The notes under the pieces: model-generated
The model's input: the letters and a program-made list of their open reading frames with translations, nothing else
Told to the model about the DNA's origin: nothing
The model's database searches: none
Assembly (NCBI GenBank): GCA_945881965.1
Contig: CAMCVS010000003.1
Location: 186,001 to 250,000 of the forward strand
Direction: 5' to 3'
From: Paracoccus haematequi
GTDB taxonomy: Bacteria; Pseudomonadota; Alphaproteobacteria; Rhodobacterales; Rhodobacteraceae
Length of the DNA: 64,000 nucleotides
Position numbers and translations under genes: made by a program
In this document: positions 1-10,289 of the stretch, piece after piece
How positions within the stretch are numbered: position 1 is the stretch's first letter
Layout: each line of letters begins with the position of its first letter

Positions 1-825
1 CGCGCCGCCCATGGCCGCGGTGATCAGGATCAAAAGCCGCCGGTCCATGCGGTCGGAAATCCAGCCCAGCGGGAATTGCAGGAACACCGCCCCCAGATAG
101 AACGCCGCCACAAAGGCCGAGATTTGCGGCACGCTTAGCCCCGCCTGGGTGCCATAGACCGCTCCCATCCCGAACTGCGCCGCGAACACGCCCCCCAGCA
201 GGAACATGCCGACGCAGCCCAAGGGCGACACGCGGAACAGCGCCGCCAGCGACAGGGGCGTGGTCTGTTCAAAGGCGGGGGTCGGGCTGGCCGACAGCAG
301 GATGGGGGCCACCGCGATCGACACCAAGACCGACGGGATCACGAACAACACGAACCCCGCCGGGTCGGCCACCAGCAAAAGCGCCTGCGCGATCACGATG
401 CCACCCACCTGCACGATCATGTACAGCGACAACGCCTGCCCCCGGTTGTCATTGGTCGCCGCCGCATTCAGCCAGCTTTCGGCGCTGATATAGACGCCGC
501 AGAAACAGAACCCGATGATGACCCGCCCCGCCGTCCAGACCCAGGGGTCGGGCAGCGCGGGATAGATCACGATCACCGCCGAGATGATCGAGGCCAACGC
601 CGCGAACACCCGCAAATGGCCAACCCGGCGGATCATGCCGGGGACCATGCGGCTGGCCAGCAGGAAACCGGCGAAATAGGCCGACATCACGATGGACATC
701 TCGAAGGTGGAAAACCCCTCGATGGCACCGCGCACGCCCAACAGCGTGCCCTGCAACCCGTTGCCGATCATCAACAGCAACATGCCGAACAACAGCGGCC
801 AGGAATTGGTCAGAACACTCAGCAT
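1..825 (-). CDS. MFS transporter, C-terminus cut by window edge
   Basis: The reverse strand reads open from an ATG at 825 to the window edge (275 codons, no stop). The protein is a chain of hydrophobic segments beginning MLSVLTNSWPLL. The MFS loop signature GWISDRMDRR lies near the visible end, between later membrane helices, so this looks like a 12-helix major facilitator of the YcaD-like drug/metabolite group. GGAG lies 7 nt before the ATG and supports the start. It follows queA on the same strand after about 98 nt. The substrate cannot be read from the sequence. The downstream part, including the last helices, is missing. Confidence 0.85.
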   Translation of the reverse strand, partial: MLSVLTNSWPLLFGMLLLMIGNGLQGTLLGVRGAIEGFSTFEMSIVMSAYFAGFLLASRMVPGMIRRVGHLRVFAALASIISAVIVIYPALPDPWVWTAGRVIIGFCFCGVYISAESWLNAAATNDNRGQALSLYMIVQVGGIVIAQALLLVADPAGFVLFVIPSVLVSIAVAPILLSASPTPAFEQTTPLSLAALFRVSPLGCVGMFLLGGVFAAQFGMGAVYGTQAGLSVPQISAFVAAFYLGAVFLQFPLGWISDRMDRRLLILITAAMGGA

Positions 826-923
826 GGCGCACTCCGGGCGGTGTAGAATGAGGGTAACAGGCCAACCCGGCCCATGACAGACGGATGCGACGCTTGCATG
901 TCCGGTGACGGCGCGATGTCCGC

Positions 924-1979
924 TCAGGGCGGCGGGATCAGCAAGGATGCATCGCCATAGCTGAAAAAGCGGTAACCGTTGGCCACGGCATGGGCATAGA
1001 TGCGCTTGACCGCCTCCTGCCCCATCAGCGCGGACACCAGCATCAGCAGCGTGGATTTCGGCAGGTGAAAGTTCGTCACCAACCCATCCGTGGCCTGAAA
1101 CCGGAAACCGGGATAGATAAAGATATCCGTCTCGCCCACCCAAGATGTGACCGTGCCCGTGGCCCGTGCTGCGGTTTCGATCAGGCGCAGCGCAGTGGTG
1201 CCCACGGGAATGATCCGGCCCCCGGCGGCGCGGGTGGCGGCGATGTCGGCGGCGGCTTCGGCGCTGACCTCGCCCCATTCGGCGTGCATCTTGTGGGTGG
1301 TCACGTCATCGACCTTGACCGGCAGAAAGGTGCCTGCCCCCACATGCAGCGTGACATGGGTGATCCCCACCCCCATGGCGCGAAAGGCCTCGATGGCGGC
1401 GGCGTCGAAATGCAAGGACGCCGTGGGCGCGGCGACGGCACCGGGCCGCGCGGCCCAGGCGGTCTGGTAATCGCTGCGGTCCTGGGCGTCGGCGGCACGG
1501 CGCGCGGCGATGTAGGGTGGCAGCGGCATCTCGCCCGCGCGGTCCAGTTCCGCCGCAAGGTCCGCCCCCACCAGCGAAAACCGCAACACCCCCTGCCCGT
1601 CCTCGCGCCCTTCCAGCCGCGCAGACAGGCTGTCGGTGAACGTGATCACCTCGCCTTCGCGGATCTTGCGCAGCGGTTTCATCAGCGCAGACCACGTGCC
1701 ATCCGCGCGCGGCGCCAACAGCGTGACCTCGATCCGTGCCGCACCCCCCTCGACCGCGCCATCCCGCAGCCGCTGCCCCGACAACCGCGCCGGGATCACG
1801 CGGGTATCGTTCAGCACCAGACGATCACCGGGCCGCAGCCAGCGCGCCAGATCGCCCACCCGCGCATCGGTGATCGCGGCACCTTCGGCCACCAACAGCC
1901 GAGCAGCGCTGCGTGGCACCATCGGGCGCGTGGCAATCAGCGCTTCGGGCAGGTCATAGTCGAAATCGGACAGGTTCAC
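924..1979 (-). CDS. queA: S-adenosylmethionine:tRNA ribosyltransferase-isomerase QueA
   Basis: QueA transfers and isomerises the ribosyl moiety of SAM onto 7-aminomethyl-7-deazaguanine in tRNA, giving epoxyqueuosine at the wobble position. The protein is 351 residues, the normal family length. It has the typical N-terminus [24 protein letters not shown] near the middle, and a C-terminal block with [17 protein letters not shown] and [12 protein letters not shown]. An in-frame GTG lies upstream at 1988. I prefer the GTG at 1979 because it puts the conserved NLSDFD block at the N-terminus and has a purine-rich AGAAAGTGA before it. It lies about 23 nt after the AsmA-like gene on the same strand, so co-transcription is likely. 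Confidence 0.95.
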   Translation of the reverse strand: MNLSDFDYDLPEALIATRPMVPRSAARLLVAEGAAITDARVGDLARWLRPGDRLVLNDTRVIPARLSGQRLRDGAVEGGAARIEVTLLAPRADGTWSALMKPLRKIREGEVITFTDSLSARLEGREDGQGVLRFSLVGADLAAELDRAGEMPLPPYIAARRAADAQDRSDYQTAWAARPGAVAAPTASLHFDAAAIEAFRAMGVGITHVTLHVGAGTFLPVKVDDVTTHKMHAEWGEVSAEAAADIAATRAAGGRIIPVGTTALRLIETAARATGTVTSWVGETDIFIYPGFRFQATDGLVTNFHLPKSTLLMLVSALMGQEAVKRIYAHAVANGYRFFSYGDASLLIPPP

Positions 1980-2002
1980 GGGCGTCACTTTCTGGGGCGA
2001 AT

Positions 2003-5000
2003 TTAGGGTGAGACTTTCGGCGCGGGACGACGGAAAATCTCGCGGAACATGCCGGGGGTCAGGATCGACAACGGGTTGACCTGCACCTTGGGCTTGTCCG
2101 ATGTGCCGCCCAGACGATAGCTGAACCCGATCAGCCCCTCGCCCTTGCGGGTCAGCACCGAACCGATGGCGTTGAACAGATAGAGGGGTGACACCACGCC
2201 CTGCATCGCCATCGCTCCGGTGGTCAGATCATAGGTGCCATCCATCGACAGGCCCAGTGACGCCCCCACCGCCGATGACCGCAGGATGCTGGCGCGGGTC
2301 GGGGTCAGGCGGAAATCGGCTTCGACCTCGGCAAAGGGGATGCCCTGCCCGCCCATCTGTTCCAAGAGGCCGACCACGGACACGGCGGACAACAGTTCCG
2401 CCATCGCAGGCGCATCGCGCAGCCGCACGTTGGTCACGCGCAATTCGCCGTCATAACTGCCTGCCTCGGACGCGGGCAGCATGGTCAGGTCCAATGCGCC
2501 GCCCGCCGCCTTTTTCAACAGGCCAGCGGCGGCGAATACCGCGCCCGCATCATCGGACAGGATGCGAAACGCGCTGCGCCCGTTCTGCGGCACGACACGC
2601 CCGGTGATCGCCGCCTGCCCGTTGACCAACCCGGCAAAGCTGCCGTCAAAGCCCTTGGCGGTGTCGAACGCGCCGCTGAATTGTGTCAGCGCGATGCCCT
2701 CGCTGATCACCAGCCGGTCCAGCGTCAGCTTGATTGGCCCGCCGCCATTTGATGCTGCCGCCCCGCCGCCGCCCACGGAGGTGCGGCGCAGGTCGATCCA
2801 GCCGCCTGCGACCGTGACCCCCGGCGACCGCGCACCGCGCCCGGTCAGTGTCACCGGCGCATCCAGCCAGTCACCGATGCGGACGCGCGACATCACCAAC
2901 TGGTCCAGCCCGCCCGCCGCGGTCAGGCTGAGTTGGCCTTCGCCGCGCAATCCGGGGGCGTCCAGCGCAAGGCTGTCAATGCGGATGGGCGTGCCTAGAC
3001 GGCCCGTGATCTCGAATTTGCCCTTGGCCGCCTTGGGCAACCGCCAGCCGATCTGCGGGATGGCGACCCCCAGCCCCGCCAGATCCGACGTCAGGCGGAA
3101 TGCGCCGCCGCGCCCCAGATCCAGTGTCAACTGCCCCTTGCCTGTGCCGGTGACGCTGTCGCGGGGCAGCGCGATGCGAAACTCGTCCAGAAACCGCTGC
3201 GACAGTTCCACTTCGGCGGTCACGCGCGACCCGCCGCCGGCCAGCCCCAGCTGCACCTGCCCCGATATCGGCACCGCGCCCAACCGCGCCGGTCCGCCAA
3301 TCGTCAGCACATTGTCCGCCAGCCGCGCCGCCAGCCGCACCGCCGCCAGTTCACGCCCCGGCACCAGCGCGCGGCTGCTGATATCGGTGACCGTCGCATC
3401 GGCGATCACATTCACCTCGGTCACCGCCAGCTTGGCCCGCAGCGGGAACCGCGCCAGTGCATTGGCGGTGACCCGGCCATCGGCGAGCGTCACCGGCTGG
3501 TTCGCCTTTTGCAACAGGCGCAGCGGCGGCTGATCCAGCACCGACAACAGCGCCGTCACCGTGCCCGCCATCGCCAGCCGCGCTTCGGCGGGGCTGTCCA
3601 CGATGCGGACATCGGGGATGACAAACGCCGTCTCGGCGATGTCCAGCAAACCGCCCTCGGGCGGGCGCATCTGCCCGCGTTCCAGCACGACGGCAAAACG
3701 GTCGCCCGTCAGGCTGACCCAGCCTGCGGCGTCCTGAATGTCGGGCATGCCGCGCAACGCACGAAACCGCGCCTGCGTGAAACCCGCGCCCAGGTCAATG
3801 CGCGGCACGGCATCCCCCGGCATCAGCCGCAGCGCCAGCCGCATGTCGCGCAAATTTGCCGCCTGCATGTTGTCGGTCATCCAGCCGCGCGCCTTGGCTG
3901 CAATCCGGCTGGGCCACCACCCCATCAGGCGCGACAGGTCCAGCCCATCCGCCCCGCCCGGCACCTCGGCATCCAGCGCCACCTGCCAGCCTGCGGGCGC
4001 CGCCGTGATCTGGCCCTTGGCGGTGGCGCGCTGGTCGCTGTCGCGCAGCGTCAACTGCCCAATGGACAGCACGAACGGGTCCAGCCGCAACCGCCCCTCC
4101 AGCCAGACCTGATCCAGCCGCAAGGGCGCGTCACCCAGCACGCCTGCGCCGACCGTGACATCATCCAGCGTCACTTGCCCCACCACGGCCTCGGGGCGGC
4201 CCTCTGGCGTGAGGCCTTCAAGGATCACCTGCCCCGCCGCGCGGCCCGTGACCCAGCGGCTGGTGACGGACAATGCGTCAAAGATCAGCACACCGCGATC
4301 CGGGTGAAAGGTAAAGAACCCGCTTGCCGCCTCGAAGGGCACGGGGGTGGTTGCTTCGGTCGGCTGCAACACGCCTGCACCGATCTGCAACTGGCCGGAC
4401 AAGGGGCCCATCGTGCCATCCTCGGCCACCGAAGACCGCAATTCCCCCGCAATCGGCGCGCGCAACCCCGACAGCCAGGCCAGCGCGGGCACCTCGGCCG
4501 CCAGATCGCCCGCCGCCAGATCGGTGAACCGCACTGATGCACGGGCCGCGCGCACCCCAAGGCGGCTGTCATATTGCGCGTCCAGCACGGTGGCATAATC
4601 GAACCCGCCCAGAAGCGCGGCATTGGCGCGGATTTTCAGCGCATCATCGGCATCGCGGGTCAGCGTCACCCGCCCGCCATCGACGTTCCACGCCCGCGCG
4701 GACCGCGCATCTTCGAACCGCAGCGACAGGCCTTCGACCTCGATCCGGTCCAGCCACGCCAGACCGGGCTGGGTCAGCACACGGTCCAGCCCCTCGATCA
4801 GTTCCAACAGCGAGGGCGCCGCGCCCACCGGTTGCAACGCTTCGCCCACGGCAAGCTGGAACAACCCCTCGGGGGTGCGGCGCAACAGCGCGTTGGCGCC
4901 GACCAGCCGCACGGTGCGCGGGGCCAGTTCGCCAGCCAGAAACGCCTCGCGCGACAGGCCGGTTTCCAATTCGCGCAGGCTGGCAAAGGGGGCGGCGGCG

Positions 5001-5308
5001 TTCGCCTCGGCGAGCGTGACATCGCGCAGGCGCAAACTTGGCCGCCAGCCCTGCGCCATCACCACCCGCATCTCACCAAAGCGCAGGCGATACCCCGGCA
5101 GGCTGGCATCAATCCGCGCCTCGACGCGGGCCTGCATCCAGGGCGTCAGCGTCAGGGGCCGGTCGATGGCCCACCACACCGCGCCCGCGATCCCGGCGGC
5201 CAGCAGCGCCACGATAACCAATGCCGCGCGCAACGCGCGAAACCGCGCCCGGACGGGCCCGGTGCGCGGCGAGGCGGGCGTGGCAGTCGGTTCAGCAGGC
5301 GCGGTCAT
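2003..5308 (-). CDS. AsmA/YhdP-like (DUF3971) large envelope protein
   Basis: This is a 1101-residue protein with a short Pro/Ala-rich cytoplasmic N-terminus, one membrane helix at about residues 27-48, and a very long beta-rich periplasmic part. That architecture, with a DUF3971-like middle and an AsmA_2-like C-terminus, matches the YhdP/AsmA family. Members form bridge-like proteins that move phospholipid between inner and outer membranes; this role is family knowledge and is not shown here. The C-terminus contains the [10 protein letters not shown]-type segment usual in this family. No clear Shine-Dalgarno precedes the ATG at 5308. The gene is upstream of queA on the same strand and divergent from bcp, with about 98 nt between them for both promoters. 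Confidence 0.85.
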   Translation of the reverse strand: MTAPAEPTATPASPRTGPVRARFRALRAALVIVALLAAGIAGAVWWAIDRPLTLTPWMQARVEARIDASLPGYRLRFGEMRVVMAQGWRPSLRLRDVTLAEANAAAPFASLRELETGLSREAFLAGELAPRTVRLVGANALLRRTPEGLFQLAVGEALQPVGAAPSLLELIEGLDRVLTQPGLAWLDRIEVEGLSLRFEDARSARAWNVDGGRVTLTRDADDALKIRANAALLGGFDYATVLDAQYDSRLGVRAARASVRFTDLAAGDLAAEVPALAWLSGLRAPIAGELRSSVAEDGTMGPLSGQLQIGAGVLQPTEATTPVPFEAASGFFTFHPDRGVLIFDALSVTSRWVTGRAAGQVILEGLTPEGRPEAVVGQVTLDDVTVGAGVLGDAPLRLDQVWLEGRLRLDPFVLSIGQLTLRDSDQRATAKGQITAAPAGWQVALDAEVPGGADGLDLSRLMGWWPSRIAAKARGWMTDNMQAANLRDMRLALRLMPGDAVPRIDLGAGFTQARFRALRGMPDIQDAAGWVSLTGDRFAVVLERGQMRPPEGGLLDIAETAFVIPDVRIVDSPAEARLAMAGTVTALLSVLDQPPLRLLQKANQPVTLADGRVTANALARFPLRAKLAVTEVNVIADATVTDISSRALVPGRELAAVRLAARLADNVLTIGGPARLGAVPISGQVQLGLAGGGSRVTAEVELSQRFLDEFRIALPRDSVTGTGKGQLTLDLGRGGAFRLTSDLAGLGVAIPQIGWRLPKAAKGKFEITGRLGTPIRIDSLALDAPGLRGEGQLSLTAAGGLDQLVMSRVRIGDWLDAPVTLTGRGARSPGVTVAGGWIDLRRTSVGGGGAAASNGGGPIKLTLDRLVISEGIALTQFSGAFDTAKGFDGSFAGLVNGQAAITGRVVPQNGRSAFRILSDDAGAVFAAAGLLKKAAGGALDLTMLPASEAGSYDGELRVTNVRLRDAPAMAELLSAVSVVGLLEQMGGQGIPFAEVEADFRLTPTRASILRSSAVGASLGLSMDGTYDLTTGAMAMQGVVSPLYLFNAIGSVLTRKGEGLIGFSYRLGGTSDKPKVQVNPLSILTPGMFREIFRRPAPKVSP

Positions 5309-5406
5309 CGCGGCTACAAATGCGGCAGAACGGGCCGAACGCTCAAGCCTTTATTCCGGCGCAGAGCGGTCTATGATGATGTGGACACAGCCAAAGGAGC
5401 GGAAAC

Positions 5407-5865
5407 ATGCCTGACGTGAACGATCTTGCCCCCGATTTCACCCTGCCCCGCGATGGCGGGGCCACGGTCACGCTGTCGGCGCTGCGGCCCGCGCCGGTGG
5501 TGCTGTATTTCTACCCCAAGGATGACACGCCGGGTTGCACCAAGGAGGCGCTGGATTTCACCGCCCATATGCCCGCCTTTGCCGCCGCAGGCGCGCTGGT
5601 GTTCGGGGTGTCGAAGGATGACGTGAAAAGCCACGACAAGTTTGTGAAGAAACATGCGTTGGGCATCCCGCTGTTGTCGGACACCGCAGAGGTCTGCGAA
5701 GCCTTTGGCGTGTGGAAGGAAAAGGCGATGTATGGCAAGACCTATATGGGCATCGAACGCACCACAGTGCTGATCGACGGCGCGGGGCGGATCGCGCGCA
5801 TCTGGGCCAAGGTCAAGGTCGATGGCCATGCCGAGGACGTGCTGGCGGCGGTCAAGGCACTGTGA
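5407..5865 (+). CDS. bcp: Thiol peroxidase / peroxiredoxin of the Bcp (PrxQ) family
   Basis: A 152-residue thioredoxin-fold peroxidase that reduces hydrogen peroxide and organic hydroperoxides in the cytoplasm. The peroxidatic cysteine is C44 in YPKDDTPGCTKEA, with the usual upstream Thr/Pro. The resolving cysteine found five residues downstream in E. coli Bcp is absent (Ala at that place). The only other cysteine is C97, so resolution may use C97 or an external thiol. AAAGGAG precedes the ATG. Its TGA overlaps the GTG of the next gene, so the two are translationally coupled. Confidence 0.93.
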   Translation: MPDVNDLAPDFTLPRDGGATVTLSALRPAPVVLYFYPKDDTPGCTKEALDFTAHMPAFAAAGALVFGVSKDDVKSHDKFVKKHALGIPLLSDTAEVCEAFGVWKEKAMYGKTYMGIERTTVLIDGAGRIARIWAKVKVDGHAEDVLAAVKAL

Positions 5866-6698
5866 GCCTGACACTGGCGCAAATGGCGGTGGACGTTCTG
5901 ACCACCGCCGATGGCCGCGCCAAGACCGCGCTGAGTGCAGCGCATGCCGCAACGTGGTTTGCATCGCGGGCGTCTGGCGTGTCTTTGCCCGTGGGGCAAG
6001 CGCAGCCCCCAATGCACCCGGCCCGCCCCGCACAGCCCGAACTCTTGGACCCGCGCGATGTGCCGCGCCGCAGGCCCGGATCGGCGCAGGGGCGCATCGC
6101 GCTGCTGCATGCGGTGGCGCATATCGAACTGAACGCGGTCGATCTGCATTGGGACATCATCGCGCGCTTTGGCCATGTGCCGATGCCGCCGGGGTTCTAT
6201 GACGACTGGGTCAAGGCTGCGGCCGAGGAATCCAAGCATTTCAACCTCGTCTGCGATTGCCTGGAACGGCTGGGCAGCCATTATGGTGCGATGCCTGCGC
6301 ATGCCGGGATGTGGCGCGCCGCCGAAGAAACCGCCGATGACCTGCATGGCCGTCTGGCCGTCGTGCCCATGGTGCTGGAGGCGCGCGGTCTGGACGTCAC
6401 CCCCGGCATGATCGCGCTGTTTGAAAAGGCGGGCGATGCGGGCGCGGTCGCCGCGCTGAACACCATCTATGCCGAAGAAGTGGCGCATGTCGCCTATGGG
6501 TCGAAATGGTTCCATTGGCTGTGCGGGCGCGACGGGCTTGACCCCAAGGACGCGTTTCATGCGCTGGTGCGGCAGTATTTCCACGGCGCGCTGAAGCCGC
6601 CCTTCAACGAGGCCAAGCGCGCGGATGCCGGTATTCCGCCCGATTTTTACTGGCCGCTTGCAGATGAAATCCCCGCCAAGACCAGCCGCGTGACTTGA
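5862..6698 (+). CDS. DUF455 family ferritin-like protein
   Basis: A 278-residue protein of the DUF455 family, predicted ferritin-like helical bundle. Candidate metal ligands are in HAVAHIELNAVDLHWD (about residues 83-98), in AEESKHFNLV, and in AEEVAHVAYGSKW (about 205-217), giving the paired E-x-x-H pattern of a di-iron site. No specific reaction is known for the family. I place the start at GTG 5862, which overlaps the stop of bcp (GTGA). An open frame continues upstream inside bcp but has no ribosome site. The coupling to a peroxiredoxin suggests a role around oxidative stress or iron, which is inference only. Confidence 0.85.
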   Translation: MSLTLAQMAVDVLTTADGRAKTALSAAHAATWFASRASGVSLPVGQAQPPMHPARPAQPELLDPRDVPRRRPGSAQGRIALLHAVAHIELNAVDLHWDIIARFGHVPMPPGFYDDWVKAAAEESKHFNLVCDCLERLGSHYGAMPAHAGMWRAAEETADDLHGRLAVVPMVLEARGLDVTPGMIALFEKAGDAGAVAALNTIYAEEVAHVAYGSKWFHWLCGRDGLDPKDAFHALVRQYFHGALKPPFNEAKRADAGIPPDFYWPLADEIPAKTSRVT

Positions 6699-6942
6699 CG
6701 CCGCCGTATGGACCGCCGATGCGCGGTTTTCCGCCCGATCGGCGGGATTGCTCTGAACCGCGCGAATCGCAGATCAAAAAATGTTGCCGCATCGTCAAGG
6801 TCTGGTTAACCACCGTTTGTGGCGGTGTGTCTTTGGGACAAGGCCCCGTCGCCCCAACCGCTGCCAAGGCACCAAGACGCCAAACGCAGACGGACGGGTA
6901 TGGAAGGGCGCCGCAAGGCGCGACGGGACAGGGGACACCGGC

Positions 6943-8268
6943 TTGAGAACACGGCTTGCGATCCGCATCGACGCGATGCTGGAACACTGGTTTCCCGAAC
7001 GGCGGGTTTTCCTGCGCTCTGAAACCGATACCCGCTTCATCCGGCTTCGCCCTGTCACGCAGCTTTTGGCATTTTCCGGCACGGCCCTGTTCGTCGCCTG
7101 GACCATCGTCGCCACCGCGATCCTGCTTATGGATAGCATTGGGGCCGGAAATTTCCGCGAACAGGCCCGCCGCGATCAGCGAGCCTATGAAACCCGCCTG
7201 AATGCGCTGGCCGCAGAACGCGACTCGCGCTCGGTCGAGGCGCTTGCTGCGCAAGAGCGTTTCAACGCGGCGCTGACGCAAATCTCGATGATGCAAAGCG
7301 AATTGCTGGCCTCCGAGACACGGCGGCGCGAGTTGGAGACCGGCATTGAGGTCATTCAGGCGACGCTGCGCCGCACCATGCGCGAACGCGAAACCGCGCG
7401 CAGCGATGCACAGGCGCTGTCAGACGCGGGCGCATCCGGGGCGGTGGCCTCGGGCCACAGCACCGCGCCTGCGGCGTTTGATCTGATGGTGACCGCGCTG
7501 GCACAAACCGCGCGCGAACGCGACACCATCGGCGCGGATGCCCGCGACGCGCTGGATCAGGCCGACGACATGGCCGACCGGATCAAGCAGATGGAAGCCC
7601 GCAACGACCAGATTTTCCGCCAGATCGAGGATGCGATGACGATCTCGGTCAAACCGCTGGACAAGATGTTCCGCGCGGCGGGCATGAACACGGATTCGTT
7701 GTTGTCGCAGGTCCGGCGCGGCTATGCGGGTCAGGGCGGGCCGCTGACCCCGATATCCTTTTCGACCATGGGCGTGGCCCCCTCGGGCGACGAATCGCGC
7801 GCCAACCGCCTGCTGGACCAGATGGACCAGTTGAACCTGTATCGCATCGCAGCCCAGAAAGCGCCGTTCGCGATCCCGGTCAAGGAGGGGTTTCGGTTCA
7901 CCAGCGGCTATGGCTATCGCCGCGATCCCAAAACGGGCGGACGGCGGATGCATGCCGGCGTCGATTTCGCCGGTCCCGTGGGCACACCGCTTTATGCCAC
8001 GGCTGATGGCGTGGTGGTCCATTCCGGCTGGCTGGCGGGCTATGGCCGTCTGGTCAAGATCCAGCACGAATTTGGCATCGAAACCCGCTATGGCCATATG
8101 TCCCGAATTAACGTCCGGGTCGGACAAAGGGTATCGCGCGGTGAACGCATCGGTGATATGGGGGCGTCTGGACGTGTCACCGGCCCGCATCTGCACTATG
8201 AGGTGCGCGTTGGGGGCGAGGCGGTCAATCCGATGATATTTATCAAGGCAGCGAACGATGTTTTCTAA
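6943..8268 (+). CDS. M23 family metallopeptidase with membrane anchor and coiled coil
   Basis: A 441-residue bitopic protein. One membrane helix lies at about residues 35-63, followed by a long Glu/Arg/Ala-rich coiled coil (about 65-230). A C-terminal LytM/M23 domain has the zinc ligands in HAGVDF and HLHYEV. M23 enzymes of this layout cut peptidoglycan crosslinks or act as activators of other hydrolases in the periplasm. I chose the TTG at 6943 (ttgagaacacgg), after AGGGGACACC, because the RTRLAIRIDAMLE N-terminus looks typical of family members. ATG 6976 is the alternative. The end overlaps the bactofilin start by 11 nt. This resembles the peptidase-bactofilin morphogenesis pair of Hyphomonas (LmdC-BacA). 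Confidence 0.88.
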   Translation: MRTRLAIRIDAMLEHWFPERRVFLRSETDTRFIRLRPVTQLLAFSGTALFVAWTIVATAILLMDSIGAGNFREQARRDQRAYETRLNALAAERDSRSVEALAAQERFNAALTQISMMQSELLASETRRRELETGIEVIQATLRRTMRERETARSDAQALSDAGASGAVASGHSTAPAAFDLMVTALAQTARERDTIGADARDALDQADDMADRIKQMEARNDQIFRQIEDAMTISVKPLDKMFRAAGMNTDSLLSQVRRGYAGQGGPLTPISFSTMGVAPSGDESRANRLLDQMDQLNLYRIAAQKAPFAIPVKEGFRFTSGYGYRRDPKTGGRRMHAGVDFAGPVGTPLYATADGVVVHSGWLAGYGRLVKIQHEFGIETRYGHMSRINVRVGQRVSRGERIGDMGASGRVTGPHLHYEVRVGGEAVNPMIFIKAANDVF

Positions 8269-8770
8269 GAGCAAAATCAACGAACCCGGCCCCAAGGCAC
8301 CCGAAACCGCCAAGGCGCCGATGCCCGCGCCGGAAACCACCTCGCGCGCCCCCGCACCCGAATTCAAGCCTTCGGCCCCCAAGCCGAAGCCGCCCGCCTC
8401 GGTGCTGTCGTCTGACCTGCACATCGTGGGCAATCTGAAAACCACCGGCGACATCCAGATCGAAGGCACCGTCGAAGGCGACATCCGCGCCCACCTGCTG
8501 ACCGTCGGCGAAAGCGCCACCGTCAAGGGCGAAGTCATGGCGGATGACGTGGTCATCAACGGCCGTATCGTGGGCCGCGTGCGCGGGTTGAAGGTGCGCC
8601 TGTCATCGACCGCCCGCGTCGAGGGCGACATCATCCACAAGACCATCGCCATCGAATCCGGCGCGCATTTCGAAGGCTCGGTGCAGCGCGCCGATGATCC
8701 CCTGTCGAAAACCGGCAAGATGCCGCTGCCGCCCTTGGGCAAGCCTGCCACGCCCGAAGACCAGGCCTGA
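8258..8770 (+). CDS. Bactofilin (polymer-forming cytoskeletal protein)
   Basis: 170 residues. A Pro/Ala/Lys-rich disordered N-terminus (about 1-45) is followed by the bactofilin beta-helix domain, with repeating strands such as GDIQIEGTVEGDI, VKGEVMADDVVINGRIVG and ARVEGDIIHKTIAIESG. The C-terminus is again proline-rich. Bactofilins polymerise without nucleotide at the inner face of the membrane and recruit cell-wall enzymes. The ATG lies inside the 3' end of the M23 peptidase gene, so the two are translated together and probably work as one scaffold-enzyme complex. A hairpin plus T-run terminator follows at 8793-8817. Confidence 0.93.
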   Translation: MFSKSKINEPGPKAPETAKAPMPAPETTSRAPAPEFKPSAPKPKPPASVLSSDLHIVGNLKTTGDIQIEGTVEGDIRAHLLTVGESATVKGEVMADDVVINGRIVGRVRGLKVRLSSTARVEGDIIHKTIAIESGAHFEGSVQRADDPLSKTGKMPLPPLGKPATPEDQA

Positions 8771-8792
8771 TCTGACCGGTTCGGATTTGGGT

Positions 8793-8817
8793 GGCCGTCC
8801 TGCGGGGCGGCCCTTTT
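8793..8817 (+). terminator. Rho-independent terminator after bactofilin
   Basis: An 8-bp GC stem (GGCCGTCC / GGGCGGCC, one G-U pair) with a TGCG loop, followed by CTTTT, 22 nt after the bactofilin stop. Confidence 0.75.
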
Positions 8818-8906
8818 GCATGGGGCGCGCGTGACGCATCTGCCCCCTTCCCCTTCTCGCCGATTTTGATCAAATGTGCGCCAACATGCGACATCGGGGG
8901 AAATGG

Positions 8907-10286
8907 ATGAGCCTGTCCGAAACCATTGCTGTGGACCTGTCCGGCGTTCCGGTTGCCCGGCTGCGCGCGTTTCGCGTCGCAGAAGTGGCGCGATATACGG
9001 ACGCCCGCCCGCTGTCGCGCGCGGCAGAGGCCCCCGATTTCCTGAACGGCGTGCCGATGCACTGGATGCGCGACTGGCCGACGCCGTATCCCTTGATCGT
9101 GGACCGGGCGCAGGGCGCGCGGATCACCGATATCGACGGGCATGCCCTGGATGATTTCTGTCTTGGCGATACCGGGTCGATGTTCGGCCATTCGCCTGCC
9201 CCGGTTGCCCGCGCGATCCGGGCGCAGGCAGGGCGGGGGTTGACCTATATGCTGCCGACGCAGGCGGCGCTGGCGGCGGGGCGCGCGCTGACGGCGACGT
9301 TTGGCGATTTTCGCTGGCAGATCGCCACCACCGCGACGGATGCCAACCGTTTCGCGCTGCGCATCGCCCGCGCGGTCACCGGGCGGCCCAAGGTTTTGGT
9401 GTTCAACGGCTGCTATCACGGCACCGTGGATGACGCGATGGTGACGCTGGACGGGGGCCGCACAGTGAACCGCCCCGGTCTGGTCGGGCAAATCACCGAC
9501 CTGTCCACGCTGGCGGTGGTGGCCGAGTTCAACGATCTGGCGGGCGTCGCGGCCTTGCTGGCGCAGGGCGATGTCGCCGCCGTGCTGACCGAACCCGTGA
9601 TGACCAATTCCTGCATGGTGCTGCCCGAACCCGGCTTTCTGGACGGTTTGCGCGATCTGACGCATGCGCATGGCGCGCTGCTGATCATCGACGAGACGCA
9701 TACCCAGAGCACGGGGCATGGCGGCTATAGCCGCGTGCATGGGCTGGACCCCGACATCTTCGTGGTCGGCAAATGCGTGGCGGGGGGCCTGCCCACAGCC
9801 GTCTGGGGCCTGCGCCCGGCGGTGGCCGACCGCTTTGCCACCTATGACGCCGCCCGCGCGCCCGGCCATTCCGGCATGGGCACCACGCTGTCGGCCAACC
9901 CGCTGCAATTCGCCGCCCTGCTGGCGACCTTGACCGAGGTTGCGACGCCCGCCGCCTTTGCCCGCATGGACGCAGGTGCGGCGCGGCTGGCCGACGGGCT
10001 GGCGCGCGCCATCGCAGACCACGCCGCGCCTTGGCATGTGGCCCGTGTCGGCGCGCGGGTCGAATTCATCTGCGCCCCCGGCCCCTTGCGCAACGGGTCG
10101 GACGCCGCCCGCGCGCATGCGCCCGAGGTAGAACAGGCGGTGCATTTGGGCCTGCTGAACCGTGGCTCGCTGATCGCGCCATTCCACAACATGATGCTGG
10201 TGTCGCCCGTGACCACGCGGGCGCAGATTGACCGGCTGATCACCAATTTCCGCGCCGTTCTGGCCGTGCTTTTCGCGAAAGACTGA
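8907..10286 (+). CDS. Class III PLP aminotransferase (glutamate-1-semialdehyde aminomutase-like)
   Basis: A 459-residue fold-type I PLP enzyme. The Schiff-base lysine lies in FVVGKCVAGGLP and the cofactor-binding aspartate in LLIIDETHTQ. GCYHGTVDDA is the aromatic/His substrate-side motif seen in HemL-like members. The start is ATG 8907, preceded by GGGGGAAA; two upstream in-frame ATGs (8874, 8886) lack ribosome sites. It is followed after 3 nt by a glutamine-synthetase-like ligase. That pairing suggests a two-step amine or amino acid catabolic or salvage route (gamma-glutamylation and transamination), which is inference. It is not the housekeeping HemL on present evidence, because it carries an extra N-terminal segment and sits in this operon. 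Confidence 0.85.
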   Translation: MSLSETIAVDLSGVPVARLRAFRVAEVARYTDARPLSRAAEAPDFLNGVPMHWMRDWPTPYPLIVDRAQGARITDIDGHALDDFCLGDTGSMFGHSPAPVARAIRAQAGRGLTYMLPTQAALAAGRALTATFGDFRWQIATTATDANRFALRIARAVTGRPKVLVFNGCYHGTVDDAMVTLDGGRTVNRPGLVGQITDLSTLAVVAEFNDLAGVAALLAQGDVAAVLTEPVMTNSCMVLPEPGFLDGLRDLTHAHGALLIIDETHTQSTGHGGYSRVHGLDPDIFVVGKCVAGGLPTAVWGLRPAVADRFATYDAARAPGHSGMGTTLSANPLQFAALLATLTEVATPAAFARMDAGAARLADGLARAIADHAAPWHVARVGARVEFICAPGPLRNGSDAARAHAPEVEQAVHLGLLNRGSLIAPFHNMMLVSPVTTRAQIDRLITNFRAVLAVLFAKD

Positions 10287-10289
10287 CCC

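Noticed and set aside
924-2006. Plus-strand open frame of over 330 codons opposite queA.
   Set aside because: Shadow of queA; His/Gln/Gly-rich composition and no ribosome site.
8864-8875. TTGATCAA before the class III aminotransferase as an FNR/FnrL site.
   Set aside because: The FNR consensus needs TTGAT and ATCAA separated by four bases; here the halves overlap.
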